Of a stretch of 64,000 bases of DNA, positions 8,131-17,213 are shown in pieces. The notes beneath the pieces were generated by a model. It searched no databases. It was not told the DNA's origin and was given only the letters and a program-made list of their open reading frames with translations. This DNA is from Alistipes timonensis JC136 (GTDB lineage Bacteria; Bacteroidota; Bacteroidia; Bacteroidales; Rikenellaceae), in contig NZ_FNRI01000011.1 in NCBI RefSeq assembly GCF_900107675.1, positions 24,829 to 88,828 of the forward strand. Reading direction: 5' to 3'. Positions within the stretch are counted from its first letter, which is position 1; each line of letters begins with the position of its first letter. The position numbers and the translations under genes are program-made.

Positions 8131-11100
8131 TTATATGTCTCTTTCATTCTCTTCATGCTTAACGTTTCCGAACGGCGAAAGCGTATCCGCAGGCTCCTGC
8201 CGGCGGCTATTTTCCGCCTCTTCGGCCGCTTTTTCGGCCGCGCGGGTCGTGCGGCGCGCCATGCGCCGGGCCTTGCGCCTCTTGTTGGTGAAACGCTCCC
8301 GGATGCGGTCCCGCAGGTCCCGCAGGTTGTTGAAGTCCTCCTTAAAGTAGACGCCGATGCCGGTCTCCTGCAAACCCTGGTTCTCGTCGAAACGGTCGAT
8401 GGTCTGCGTAAAGGCTTTCAGTTTGAGCGTTCCGGCACGGTCGATCAGGTAGGTGATGTAGGCCTCGCCCATGAAGTTGGACATCGAGTTGTTGTTCACC
8501 GCCGCCTGCTTGTTGTCGATCAGGTAGTTGCCCTCGACCTCGACGAACAGGCGGTTGTTGATCAGGCTCTTCGACAATCCGAAATCCACTTCGTCGCTCG
8601 TCAGCTCCGACTTGGGCCGGTAGCGGATCACCACGTTGTAGTCCGATGACGAGAGCCAGTTGCTCACCATGTTCGACACGAACTCCAGTCCCGTGGCCGC
8701 CGACACCGAACTGCCGATGTTGGCGTTGGCCTGCGACGAGTTCTCGGACATGAAACTGTTGAACAACAGGAGGTAGAGGAACTGCGTGTCGACCGTCTCG
8801 GGGGTCGAGAGGGCGTTGGTGACCAGCGTTTGGGTCTCGGGATCGGAGCCGGGCACCCGCACGTCGAAGCCGATCGAGGGGTTCGACAGCCGGTCGCCGA
8901 GATGGATGATGCACTCCACGGGCACCGAACGGTCGCCGCCGAGATTCTCCGACGTGCCCTGCAGAAGCGGCTGCAACGAGGCTTTGAGTTTATAAACGGC
9001 GTCGATGTCCAGCAGGGCGTTCATCGGCGACCCGGTCCACTGGATCGACGAGCCGCTCTCGATGGTGAAGCGTTTGTTGATGATCTGCTGCAGCGAAAGC
9101 ATGAAACTGCCCTCGGAGATGGTGTAGTCGCCGTAAATCTCGAAAATGTTCGCCCGGGGGTTGATCGCAAGGTTCAGGGTCCCCTCACCGCGCCCCTTCA
9201 CCGTGTTGCCCGCCACGTCGATCTCGACCTCGGCATCGGGCCGCACGTCGAGCGCCATGGTGATATTCATCTGGCTGGCGGCGTCCGCACGCTGGCGGTG
9301 CTTGCGTTCGAAAAGGAGTTTTTTGCGCGCCACGTTGTCGAGCGTGTCGGTCTTCTCGGGCTGCACGAAAACCACGAAATCGGCATTCGAAATGTTCGAC
9401 TTGCTCGACAGCGGCAGCACGAACGACGAATTGCCGTCGGTGGAGGCCGTAATATCCATCCGGACAGCCCCTTTGTCGCCCGAAATGCGGGCCGAACCCG
9501 TGGCGTAGACCTTCCCGTAGAAGGCGTCGTTGTCGTCGGCGTCGGTATCCAGCACGAGCATCTGCTGCGGAGCCACCCGCACGTCGTAGGAGATGTTCGA
9601 CAGGTGTTGCAGGCTCATGTCGAAATCGAAACGCCCGCGGTGGCCCTGGGGGTCGAACACCGCGACGTTCGAAGCCCGGAAACGGTTGTTCTTCACCGAC
9701 AGCACCGCCTCGGGCATCGAGTAGGCGACCTGCGTGAAATCGACCTTGGTCCTGAGCCCCGAAACGCGGATCTCGCCCGCAAGTTCGGCTTCGCGCCGCT
9801 GTCCCTGCAGGACGAGGTCGGCCGAAGCGACGCCTTCGGTCGAGGAGATCACCCCCGTCAGGATCGGGTCGAGCAGCCCCATGTCGAGGCTGTCGACATC
9901 CAGCCGGGCATAGTAGCGCATCCGGTCCGGAGCGTAGAAGCCGCGCACAAGCGTGTCGCGTTTGACACGGTCGACCACCGTCACGCCGGCCCGGTTGCGG
10001 GCGAAGTCCCAGCGCGAGGCCAGGCGCATCGGCGGCGCGGGGATGTCGTTGACCTCGACGCTGTCGAAGAGGATGTCGGCCGAAATCTCGCCGCCCCGCA
10101 GCACCGATTTCATCTTCGCCGAGCCGTTCGTGCGGCCCTCGATGACGTAGCCCATGCGTTCGGCGACCTGCGTGAAGGGCGACAGGTCGAAATTGCGCAG
10201 CGAGAGGGTCACCGAATCCTCGCGGCTGCGCGAGGCGATGCCGTCGAGCAGCAACTCCTGCTCACGGTTCATCACGAAGAACTTGTCGATGACGATCCGC
10301 GCCGTGTCGATCCGGATTTTACGGGCATATATCTGCCACGTCTTGTCGCCGCGGGTGATGTGCGAAGGGAGTATCCGCAGGTCCACCACACGCCCGTTGG
10401 CGCCGTGCTCGTCGGCCACCGAGGTCCGGAATCCCACGAGGCCCGAAACCCGGCGCACCGTGTCGTTGAAGCCCGCCGAAAGCTGTACGCGGCCCTGCCG
10501 GGCGCCGCCCGTCAGCGAGAGGCGCGGCAGATGCAGCACCCCGGCGTAGAGGTCCTCGGCCGAGGCGTAGACCGCCAGCGAATCGCCGCGGTTCGAGGCA
10601 TTGACCGAGAGACGCGTGGCCAGCATCCGCCGGCGCTCGACATACTCCGACGAGGCTTTGAGCGAGAGCTGGTCGCTGGCCGGATTGAACAACAACTGGA
10701 GCGACGATCCGTCGGCCACCTGCAGACCCGCCGAGACGGCGTCGGCCACGGGGTTGAAATTGCGGATGTTGACCGAGAGCAGCGAAAAATCGTTCGCCAC
10801 CGCGGCCTTGCGCTCCGAAGGCCCCGTTTCAGGCGGGGCTTCGCTCAGCATCGGCAGGTATTTCCACGCGCTCCGGCGCAGGTATTCGAACACCGTACGA
10901 TAGCTGGTTTTGGAGCGGAACGTGGCATCGGCGAAATCCGAATGCAGTTCCACGAGTTTGCTCCGTTCGGAATTCTCGCCCGTGACGGTCATATTCGTCG
11001 CCTCGATCTCCTTGTCGTTGTACCGGTAGCGGGCGCCGGTCACCTGGATGCGGCCGTTCAGGTCGTCCAGCGAACGCCCTCCGGCGTTGGCCACGATGTG

Positions 11101-12744
11101 CGCCGACAACTGCGACACCGAGTCGCGGCGGTTGATGTGCAGGCGCGCCAGGTCGGCATGCCGCAGGTCCATCGTAAAGTCGTAGCGCGGCACCGAGTCG
11201 TTGAAGTCCACCAGTCCGAAGAAGTCGAAATCGAGGTTGGGGTCGCGGGCCGTGATGCGGCCGTCGAACTCCCGGTTGCGCAGGCGGCCGTCCAGCCGCA
11301 GCGAGTCGTAGACGTAGCCGTTGAAGCCCAGCCGGGTGACGTTGCCCACGACATTGGCGTCGGCCACGCCCTTGCCGATCACGCCGTCGACATAGGCCGT
11401 GAGCGTGGCGTTGCCCAGCAGGTCGCGGCGGTCGAGCAGCTCGCCCAGCCGCAGGTTGCGCGTCTCAACGTCGCCCCGCACGCTGCTCAGACCCTTTTTC
11501 AACGGCGACATCCGCAGGTTGCAGGCCACGTCGCCCACCTCGGTCGCGGCGCCCAGCTGCATGTCGAACGACGCGAGTTTTCCCCGGAAGCGGGCATTGA
11601 GGTCGATGCTGCCCGAATTGCCCAGTATCCCGACCAGTTTATCCGACAGCTTGCGTCCGGCAATGCCGAAGGCCAGCCCGTCCATCGCCTCGGCCGAAGA
11701 GTGCAGGCGGGGCACCGAGAGGTCGAACCACGTGTCGCGGATGTCCGGCAGCCCCTTCACCACGGCGTCGGCCACGAGCGTCGTGCCCTCGCCGATGTGC
11801 ATGCCCCGGACCTTGGCCGTGAAATCCGCCACCACGCCCGCGACCTCGACGTCGATGTTGCTGAAATCCAAATGCCAGTCGCGCAGCTTGGGAGCGAACC
11901 ACGCGATGTCGTCGGTCGAGACCGACGTGTTGCGCAGGGCGGCCTCGATGCGTACCTGCCCGAGGAAATCCTTGTACTCGGCCCACGAATTGCCCACGAG
12001 CGAGATGTAGGGAATCCGGATGTTCGAACGCGCGGTGACGATCGAGGCGTCCTCGAACCCCAGACATCCCTGCGTCATATAAAACCGCCCCGCGAGGTGG
12101 TCCAGCACGAAGCCGCTGCGCTCGCGGGCCGTAAGGGCCGCAATGGTGGTGTAGATGGCCGACCCGTCGATGGTGAAGTCGTCCACCCGGGCCGTCAGGC
12201 CGTAGAGGTGCATGTGCGAGAAGTCGATGCCGTAATCGGGCGCCATGCTGTCGATCCGTTCGAGGCAGAGGTCCATGTTCTCGATCGAGGCCCGTTTGAG
12301 CGAGAGTTTGAAATTGCCCTTTTTGGGTTTGTCGGGATCGGACATGCGGTTGACGATCTGTTTGATGTTCATCTCCCCGTCGGGCATCTGCCGCAGGTAG
12401 AGCTTGGCGTCGGCAATCTCGCCGCGGCTGAACGCAAGGCCCCCGCCGAAAATGCCGAAGCCCGTGACATAGGCGTCGAGCTTCCCGACGTAGAGCAGCG
12501 TATCGCGCCCGTAATCCTCGACATAGAAGCCTTGGACTTTGATCTTCGAAAAGATGCCGATGTCCACGCGGTCGATCGACACGGTGGTTTCCAGCTTGCG
12601 CGAAACCACCTCCGCAGCCTTGTGGACCACGAAGTTCTGCACGGCGGGAATGTCGAGCAGCAGCGAAAGGAAAACGGGAAGAATTATCAGCAACAAAACC
12701 GCCGCCGAGAACACCTTTCCCAATATTTTTATACCTTTGCGCAT
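8131..12744 (-). CDS. tamB: Translocation and assembly module protein TamB (DUF490)
   Basis: The product is about 1,537 residues. It has one N-terminal inner membrane helix (residues 11-32), a very long repetitive beta-rich AsmA-like region, and a DUF490 C-terminal domain around residues 1320-1480. That domain includes RLSNPSIGFDVRVPGSDPETQ and QFLYLLLFNSFMS. Proteins of this type bridge inner and outer membranes and support lipid transport or outer membrane protein assembly. I chose the ATG at 12744 because the hydrophobic anchor follows directly; the upstream in-frame ATG lies inside the divergent tsaD gene. A basic Ala/Arg tail ends the protein. Confidence 0.88.
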   Translation of the reverse strand: MRKGIKILGKVFSAAVLLLIILPVFLSLLLDIPAVQNFVVHKAAEVVSRKLETTVSIDRVDIGIFSKIKVQGFYVEDYGRDTLLYVGKLDAYVTGFGIFGGGLAFSRGEIADAKLYLRQMPDGEMNIKQIVNRMSDPDKPKKGNFKLSLKRASIENMDLCLERIDSMAPDYGIDFSHMHLYGLTARVDDFTIDGSAIYTTIAALTARERSGFVLDHLAGRFYMTQGCLGFEDASIVTARSNIRIPYISLVGNSWAEYKDFLGQVRIEAALRNTSVSTDDIAWFAPKLRDWHLDFSNIDVEVAGVVADFTAKVRGMHIGEGTTLVADAVVKGLPDIRDTWFDLSVPRLHSSAEAMDGLAFGIAGRKLSDKLVGILGNSGSIDLNARFRGKLASFDMQLGAATEVGDVACNLRMSPLKKGLSSVRGDVETRNLRLGELLDRRDLLGNATLTAYVDGVIGKGVADANVVGNVTRLGFNGYVYDSLRLDGRLRNREFDGRITARDPNLDFDFFGLVDFNDSVPRYDFTMDLRHADLARLHINRRDSVSQLSAHIVANAGGRSLDDLNGRIQVTGARYRYNDKEIEATNMTVTGENSERSKLVELHSDFADATFRSKTSYRTVFEYLRRSAWKYLPMLSEAPPETGPSERKAAVANDFSLLSVNIRNFNPVADAVSAGLQVADGSSLQLLFNPASDQLSLKASSEYVERRRMLATRLSVNASNRGDSLAVYASAEDLYAGVLHLPRLSLTGGARQGRVQLSAGFNDTVRRVSGLVGFRTSVADEHGANGRVVDLRILPSHITRGDKTWQIYARKIRIDTARIVIDKFFVMNREQELLLDGIASRSREDSVTLSLRNFDLSPFTQVAERMGYVIEGRTNGSAKMKSVLRGGEISADILFDSVEVNDIPAPPMRLASRWDFARNRAGVTVVDRVKRDTLVRGFYAPDRMRYYARLDVDSLDMGLLDPILTGVISSTEGVASADLVLQGQRREAELAGEIRVSGLRTKVDFTQVAYSMPEAVLSVKNNRFRASNVAVFDPQGHRGRFDFDMSLQHLSNISYDVRVAPQQMLVLDTDADDNDAFYGKVYATGSARISGDKGAVRMDITASTDGNSSFVLPLSSKSNISNADFVVFVQPEKTDTLDNVARKKLLFERKHRQRADAASQMNITMALDVRPDAEVEIDVAGNTVKGRGEGTLNLAINPRANIFEIYGDYTISEGSFMLSLQQIINKRFTIESGSSIQWTGSPMNALLDIDAVYKLKASLQPLLQGTSENLGGDRSVPVECIIHLGDRLSNPSIGFDVRVPGSDPETQTLVTNALSTPETVDTQFLYLLLFNSFMSENSSQANANIGSSVSAATGLEFVSNMVSNWLSSSDYNVVIRYRPKSELTSDEVDFGLSKSLINNRLFVEVEGNYLIDNKQAAVNNNSMSNFMGEAYITYLIDRAGTLKLKAFTQTIDRFDENQGLQETGIGVYFKEDFNNLRDLRDRIRERFTNKRRKARRMARRTTRAAEKAAEEAENSRRQEPADTLSPFGNVKHEENERDI

Positions 12745-12764
12745 CAGGACATCGTTATAACCTG

Positions 12765-12794
12765 CAAATTTAACGAAAATAGTTAAAAAACAAT
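12765..12794 (-). promoter_or_regulatory. Probable tamB promoter
   Basis: Read on the minus strand, TAAATTTG (12772 down to 12765) matches the TAnnTTTG -7 box exactly. An ATTG lies 18 nt further upstream. It sits 20 nt before the chosen tamB start, in the 61-nt gap shared with tsaD. Confidence 0.5.
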
Positions 12795-12805
12795 TATAAA
12801 TCCGG

Positions 12806-13828
12806 ATGGATATTACAATTCTCGGCATCGAATCTTCGTGCGACGACACCTCGGCGGCCGTGCTGCGCAACAACGTGCTGCTGTCGAACGTCATCGCCTC
12901 CCAGGCCGTGCATGTCAAATACGGCGGCGTGATCCCCGAACTGGCATCACGGGCCCATCAGCAGAACATCATTCCCGTCGTGGACACGGCGCTCCGGGAG
13001 GCCGGGATCGACGCTTCGCAGCTCGACGCCATCGCTTTCACGCGCGGCCCCGGACTGGTGGGATCGCTCCTGGTGGGCGTGTCGTTCACCAAGGGCCTTT
13101 CGATCGCCCGCAATATTCCGATGGTCGAAGTCAACCACCTGCAGGGCCACATCCTCTCGCACTTCATCGACCTGCCGGACCGCGCACTTCCCCATCCCGG
13201 TTTTCCGTTCCTGTGCCTGCTGGTCAGCGGCGGCCACACGCAGATCGTGCGCGTGGATTCCCCGTTGGAAATGGAGATCATCGGCACGACGATCGACGAC
13301 GCCGCGGGAGAGGCTTTCGACAAGTGCGCCAAGGTGATGGGACTCCCCTACCCGGGCGGCCCGGTGATCGACCGTCTGGCCAGGGAGGGCGACCCCAAGG
13401 CGTTCCGCTTCGCACATCCCCATGTCGAAGGTTACGACTACTCGTTCTCGGGGCTGAAAACCTCGTTTCTCTACACGCTGCGCGACGCCGTGGCCGCAGA
13501 CCCCGACTTCATCGAGAAGCACAAGGCCGACCTTTGCGCTTCGTTGCAATCCACCATCATCGAGATCCTGCTGGACAAACTCGTCCGCGCCTCGAAGGAG
13601 ACCGGCATCCGCGACATCGCCATCGCGGGCGGCGTCTCGGCCAACTCGGGACTCCGCAACGGCATCACCGAAGCGGGCCGCCGCCGGGGCTGGCGAACTT
13701 TTATCCCGGAGTTCAAATTCACGACCGACAACGCCGCGATGATCGCCATGGCGGGATATTACCGTTACAGGCAGGACGAGTTCGCCACACTCGACGTCTC
13801 GCCTGTGGCGCGGCTCGAGGAGCTTTAG
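12806..13828 (+). CDS. tsaD: tRNA N6-threonylcarbamoyladenosine transferase TsaD
   Basis: The 340-residue protein is a complete member of the Kae1/TsaD family. With TsaB and TsaE it moves threonylcarbamoyl from the AMP intermediate to A37 of ANN-decoding tRNAs. It opens with LGIESSCDDTSAAV and carries the metal-binding NHLQGHILSHF motif (histidines near 111 and 115). The ATP-site motifs SGGHTQIV and AGGVSANSGLR also follow. The gene is divergent from tamB and ends at a terminator shared with the convergent gene. Confidence 0.96.
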   Translation: MDITILGIESSCDDTSAAVLRNNVLLSNVIASQAVHVKYGGVIPELASRAHQQNIIPVVDTALREAGIDASQLDAIAFTRGPGLVGSLLVGVSFTKGLSIARNIPMVEVNHLQGHILSHFIDLPDRALPHPGFPFLCLLVSGGHTQIVRVDSPLEMEIIGTTIDDAAGEAFDKCAKVMGLPYPGGPVIDRLAREGDPKAFRFAHPHVEGYDYSFSGLKTSFLYTLRDAVAADPDFIEKHKADLCASLQSTIIEILLDKLVRASKETGIRDIAIAGGVSANSGLRNGITEAGRRRGWRTFIPEFKFTTDNAAMIAMAGYYRYRQDEFATLDVSPVARLEEL

Positions 13829-13837
13829 CAAAAACAG

Positions 13838-13868
13838 AAATCCCCGGCTCTTCGGAGCCGGGGATTTT
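13838..13868. terminator. Bidirectional intrinsic terminator
   Basis: A perfect 13-bp stem (13838-13850 with 13855-13867) with a TTCG tetraloop is flanked by A-rich and T-rich sequence. It lies between the convergent tsaD and nitronate monooxygenase-like genes. Confidence 0.9.
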
Positions 13869-13886
13869 CATTCGTATTGCGGTACG

Positions 13887-14996
13887 CTATTTCACACCGA
13901 GAATCTTGTCCCTGAGCGAAAAGGCTTCGTACTCGGCCCGCAGCGAGGTCATCAGGTCGCGCACCGACTGAATCTTCTCGGCACGCCAGGCGTTCGCCCC
14001 GCAGAAGGCGTAACCGTTGCGGAGCTTGCCTTTGAAAGCGTTGTAGAGGGCCAGCATGATGCAATAGGGACTGTGCGTCACGTCGCAGGTTTTGATGCAG
14101 TCGAACGGACAGTTCTTCGGGCGTTTCAGCCCCTCTTTCACCCGGTCGAGGAACGAGTTGTGGATGGCCCGGCCCGGCATGCCGACAGGGCTCTGGATGA
14201 TCTCGATATCCGCCTCGCGGGCCTCGATGTAGCTCTGTTTGAAAGCCGGATCGGCGTCGCACTCCTCGGTGGTGACGAAACGCGTACCCATCTGGACGCC
14301 GTCGGCGCCCAACTCCATGATGCGATAGATGTCCTCGCCCGTGTAGATGCCGCCGCCGGCGATCACCGGAATGTGGCAGCCGTGCTCACGCCCGAAAGCG
14401 CGGACCTCGGCGACGATCTCCGGAACGAGCGCCTCGAGCGAGTAGTGCTCGTCGGTGATCTGGTCGGCCTTGTAACCCAGGTGGCCGCCCGCCTTGGGAC
14501 CCTCGACGACGATGGCGTCGGGAATGTACTTGTACTCCGAGAACCATTTCTGACACAGCACCTTCGCGGCGCGTGCCGACGAAACGATCGGGGCCAGTTT
14601 GGTCCTGGCGCCCTCGGTCAGGAACGACGGCAGGTTGAGCGGCAGTCCGGCGCCCGAGAAGATGATGTCGGCCTTCTCGGCGATGGCGGTCTTCACCATG
14701 TCGGCGAAGTTCGACATGGCGACCATGACGTTGACGCCGATAATGCCGCGCGTCGCTTCGCGGGCCTTGCGGAGCTCCTCTTTCAGCCCCCAGATCGAAG
14801 CTGCGCGATAGTCTTTCGAGTAGTTGTTATAGATCGCCCCGAGGCCTGCCGACGAGATAACGCCGACACCGCCCTGATTGGCCACGGCCGAAGCCAGGCC
14901 CGCGAGGGATACACCTACGCCCATGCCGCCCTGAACAATGGGCATCGAGGCGCATAAATTTCCGATTTTCAGTGATTTCATTCCGTTTAGTATCAA
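13887..14996 (-). CDS. Nitronate monooxygenase-like flavoprotein with Cys-rich C-terminus
   Basis: The protein has up to 369 residues; an alternative ATG at 14981 gives MKSLKIGNL and 364 residues. It has the TIM-barrel FMN fold of the 2-nitropropane dioxygenase/FabK group: PIVQGGMGVGVS near the N-terminus, KAGGHLG, and IAGGGIYTGEDIYRIMELGADGVQMGTRF. These enzymes oxidise nitronates or act as enoyl-ACP reductases. The last 75 residues carry a cysteine cluster (NCPFDCIKTC, then CIM and FCGANAW) that could bind a metal or Fe-S centre. The gene stands alone; a weak -7 box (TACCTTGG) lies at 15025-15018. Confidence 0.8.
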   Translation of the reverse strand: MILNGMKSLKIGNLCASMPIVQGGMGVGVSLAGLASAVANQGGVGVISSAGLGAIYNNYSKDYRAASIWGLKEELRKAREATRGIIGVNVMVAMSNFADMVKTAIAEKADIIFSGAGLPLNLPSFLTEGARTKLAPIVSSARAAKVLCQKWFSEYKYIPDAIVVEGPKAGGHLGYKADQITDEHYSLEALVPEIVAEVRAFGREHGCHIPVIAGGGIYTGEDIYRIMELGADGVQMGTRFVTTEECDADPAFKQSYIEAREADIEIIQSPVGMPGRAIHNSFLDRVKEGLKRPKNCPFDCIKTCDVTHSPYCIMLALYNAFKGKLRNGYAFCGANAWRAEKIQSVRDLMTSLRAEYEAFSLRDKILGVK

Positions 14997-15134
14997 AATT
15001 CGGTTACATAACCGCCGCCAAGGTACGGAAAATCGGGTCGTTTGATTCCGCGCGGGAACATATTTAACGCAGGCTTAACGCACAAGCCGCTCAAAAAGCC
15101 GCGTCCGGGCGGCAACGGTCTCTCCTCCGGCGGC

Positions 15135-16661
15135 TCACAGAAACCGCACGCCCCGGACCCGCTTGCGGTCCCGGCCCGCGGCTTCGCGCTCGACGATGCC
15201 CGTCACCACGTCGGCGGCGTCGTGCCAACGGTTGGCGCGGAACTTCCGGCGGTAAGTCGTCAGGTGGGCGTACAGCTCGGGCCAGCGGAAATTCCAGCCC
15301 CGGGGCCACCGCACGAGATGCAGGGCAGTGGCCGAGTTGGAAAGGATGCGGGCCTCCTTGTTGGCGCTCTGGTGGAACCACTCGATCCTTACACCCGGCG
15401 CCAACGCCTGCACCGCCCGGGCGAAGCCGCGGCCGCCGTTGTTGCTCTCGATGACCGCCTGCCGCGTGTCGGAGCGCACTAACGCCTCCCCCACCAGCAG
15501 TTCGGTCGTCTCCATCGGCTCGCGCGAATAGACCGCATCGGTGATGTAGATCACCCCGTCGGCGTCGACGGCATAGCAGAGCGAGCAGAGGTAGTCGTCG
15601 CCCGTGTCGGCCGTGTCGGTGTAGTTGGCGCGGCGGACGATCTCGCGGGGCAGGTCGTCGTACTCGGCGAAATTCAACCCGTACAGGAGTCCCTCGCGGG
15701 ACGAGGGGTGTCCCTGGTACATCGCCTCGAATTGCAGGGGGTCCAACCGCCGTTTGGCAGCCAGCAGGGCCGCGCCGTGCTGTTGTTCCCACAACGCTTC
15801 GCCGGGCTGCCGGGGATCGATCTCCGTAGGCGGGCCGTTTTTCAGGGCTTCGAAATTGAGGTGCAGCCACCGGTCGGCGGGCAGCCCCTCCAGCTGCGAC
15901 CACGCGCGCAACTCCTCGACCGGCTCGCGGGCCGCGAGGGTGCCGATCAGGTCCTCCTCGTGCCAGCGCGTGAAGACGATCAGTTCGCGCGAAGCGTTGT
16001 GCATGCGGGTCCTCACCACCGAGATGTACCACTCCCAGCAGTTGGCGCGGATGAGCGGCGAATTGGCTTCGAGCGCGTCTTTGTAGAGGTCGTCCAACAC
16101 GAAGCAGTCCACGCGGTTGCCCGTCAGCGATCCCTCGCGTCCGACGGAGAGCAGTCCGCCCCGGCGGCCGATGATCTCGACCTCGTCGGCCGTGCGGATG
16201 TAACCCGGAGGTTTTGCCCCCTGTTTGATGGCGGTGTCGGGAAAAAAGGCGGCGTACTCCCGCGATTCGAGGATGCGCTGCACGCGGCGGTTGAACTTCG
16301 AGGCCAGCGACCCCGAATAGGAGGCGATGGCGACCCGCAGGTCGGGGTCCAGCCCCAGCACGTAGGCCGGAAGCAGGGTCGTGGCCCCGACGCTCTTGCC
16401 GTGCTGCGGCGGCATGGTGACGATCAGCCGCCGGATGCGTCCCGCGGCAAAAGCCTCCAGCACGCGGTAATAGGTCCGGTGGAAGGGTTGCAGTTCGAGA
16501 AAGGGATAGACCCCGAGGGCGAAACCGGCGAAGGAGGGCGGTGCGGCAGCGGTCGGCAGCCCTTCGGAATACGGCACATCTTTCGGAGGCGCCGTCCCGC
16601 AGGTCATAAAAACCTCTGCGGAGGAGCGCCCCGCAGAGGTCGGTTCGGTTGTTTTAACCAT
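15135..16661 (-). CDS. Phage-type terminase large subunit, isolated
   Basis: The 508-residue protein has both domains of a phage DNA-packaging motor. The ATPase has Walker A PPQHGKS (84-90), Walker B VDCFVLDD (184-191) and a coupling motif FTRWHEEDLIG (230-240). The RNase H-like nuclease domain includes LCYAVDADGVIYITDAVY and the late acidic motif WHDAADVVTGIVERE. The frame is intact, yet no portal, capsid, protease or tail gene is nearby. Base composition matches neighbouring genes. It may be a domesticated relic, part of a satellite element, or a prophage remnant. The 95-aa gene upstream is on the same strand. Confidence 0.85.
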   Translation of the reverse strand: MVKTTEPTSAGRSSAEVFMTCGTAPPKDVPYSEGLPTAAAPPSFAGFALGVYPFLELQPFHRTYYRVLEAFAAGRIRRLIVTMPPQHGKSVGATTLLPAYVLGLDPDLRVAIASYSGSLASKFNRRVQRILESREYAAFFPDTAIKQGAKPPGYIRTADEVEIIGRRGGLLSVGREGSLTGNRVDCFVLDDLYKDALEANSPLIRANCWEWYISVVRTRMHNASRELIVFTRWHEEDLIGTLAAREPVEELRAWSQLEGLPADRWLHLNFEALKNGPPTEIDPRQPGEALWEQQHGAALLAAKRRLDPLQFEAMYQGHPSSREGLLYGLNFAEYDDLPREIVRRANYTDTADTGDDYLCSLCYAVDADGVIYITDAVYSREPMETTELLVGEALVRSDTRQAVIESNNGGRGFARAVQALAPGVRIEWFHQSANKEARILSNSATALHLVRWPRGWNFRWPELYAHLTTYRRKFRANRWHDAADVVTGIVEREAAGRDRKRVRGVRFL

Positions 16662-16784
16662 TCTGTAAAATAATGTGTGAAAGAAAAACCCATGCGCGGC
16701 GCCGCGGCGGGCAGGTTTTTTGAGGGTTGCACTCCGGAGGCAGCGCCGTGCCGGGAAAAGAGGGGCCGGAGTGCGGGCGGTGCG

Positions 16785-17072
16785 TCAGAGGCAGGCCCGC
16801 AGGTCGGAGAACGAGAAGTCGTTCAGGACCTCGCCGCCGTCGCCCGTGGTGTGGAACTCCCACCACACGGGCACCAGGTCGGCGATCACGTCCCGGTCGC
16901 CTTCGGGCAAACGCTCGCGTCTCCGGTAGACGATCACCGAGGCCGTCAGCCGGCATTCCGTGTCGCCGAAAGGGAACGTGAGCGAACCCGAAAAGTAACT
17001 TCCGCCCCCGACGGCCTCCGCCAGACGCGCGGCCACTTCAAGGTAAAGTTCCGATGAAACCGAATAGATCAT
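16785..17072 (-). CDS. Small protein of unknown function between terminase and repressor
   Basis: The 95-residue acidic-to-neutral soluble protein (LEVAARLAEAV, TASVIVYRRRERLPEGDRDV, PVWWEFHTTGDGGEVLNDF) has no motif I recognise. It starts at the first ATG after a good minus-strand promoter (17138-17168) that faces away from the repressor gene, so it is placed like an early phage gene under repressor control. The terminase follows 123 nt downstream. A role linked to this phage-derived module is inferred from position only. Confidence 0.65.
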   Translation of the reverse strand: MIYSVSSELYLEVAARLAEAVGGGSYFSGSLTFPFGDTECRLTASVIVYRRRERLPEGDRDVIADLVPVWWEFHTTGDGGEVLNDFSFSDLRACL

Positions 17073-17101
17073 TGATTATGAACCGATTTTTTGCAAAAGA
17101 A

Positions 17102-17132
17102 TTTGCAGATAAAAATAAATTGTTTAACTTTG
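17102..17132 (+). promoter_or_regulatory. Promoter of the XRE/S24 repressor gene
   Basis: TTTG (17102-17105), 19 nt, then TAACTTTG (17125-17132): an exact match to the Bacteroidota consensus. Transcription would start near 17139, 75 nt before the repressor start codon. Confidence 0.8.
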
Positions 17133-17137
17133 CAGGA

Positions 17138-17168
17138 CAAAGATAAGTTCAATATTTGAATTTTCAAT
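17138..17168 (-). promoter_or_regulatory. Divergent promoter of the 95-aa gene and terminase
   Basis: On the minus strand, TATCTTTG (17145 to 17138) is an exact -7 box, and ATTG (17168 to 17165) lies 19 nt upstream as a three-of-four -33 box. Its -7 box is 5 nt from that of the opposing promoter, so one polymerase would exclude the other. Confidence 0.7.
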
Positions 17169-17194
17169 ACAAAAGTACAAATATTTGATATCAA
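17151..17194. promoter_or_regulatory. Candidate repressor operators
   Basis: Two copies of ATATTTGA (17152-17159 and 17181-17188) are 29 bp apart. The first extends into the inverted repeat TTGAA-TT-TTCAA (17156-17167), the second into the perfect palindrome TTGATATCAA (17185-17194). The first overlaps the -33 box of the divergent promoter. Binding by the adjacent repressor is inferred. Confidence 0.5.
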
Positions 17195-17213
17195 TAATTC
17201 CAATAAGAAAGCC

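Noticed and set aside
8830..12786. Open reading frame of 1,318 codons on the plus strand opposite tamB
   Set aside because: It lies fully antisense to tamB, is rich in Arg, His, Gln and Val as expected from a GC-rich shadow frame, and has no domain.
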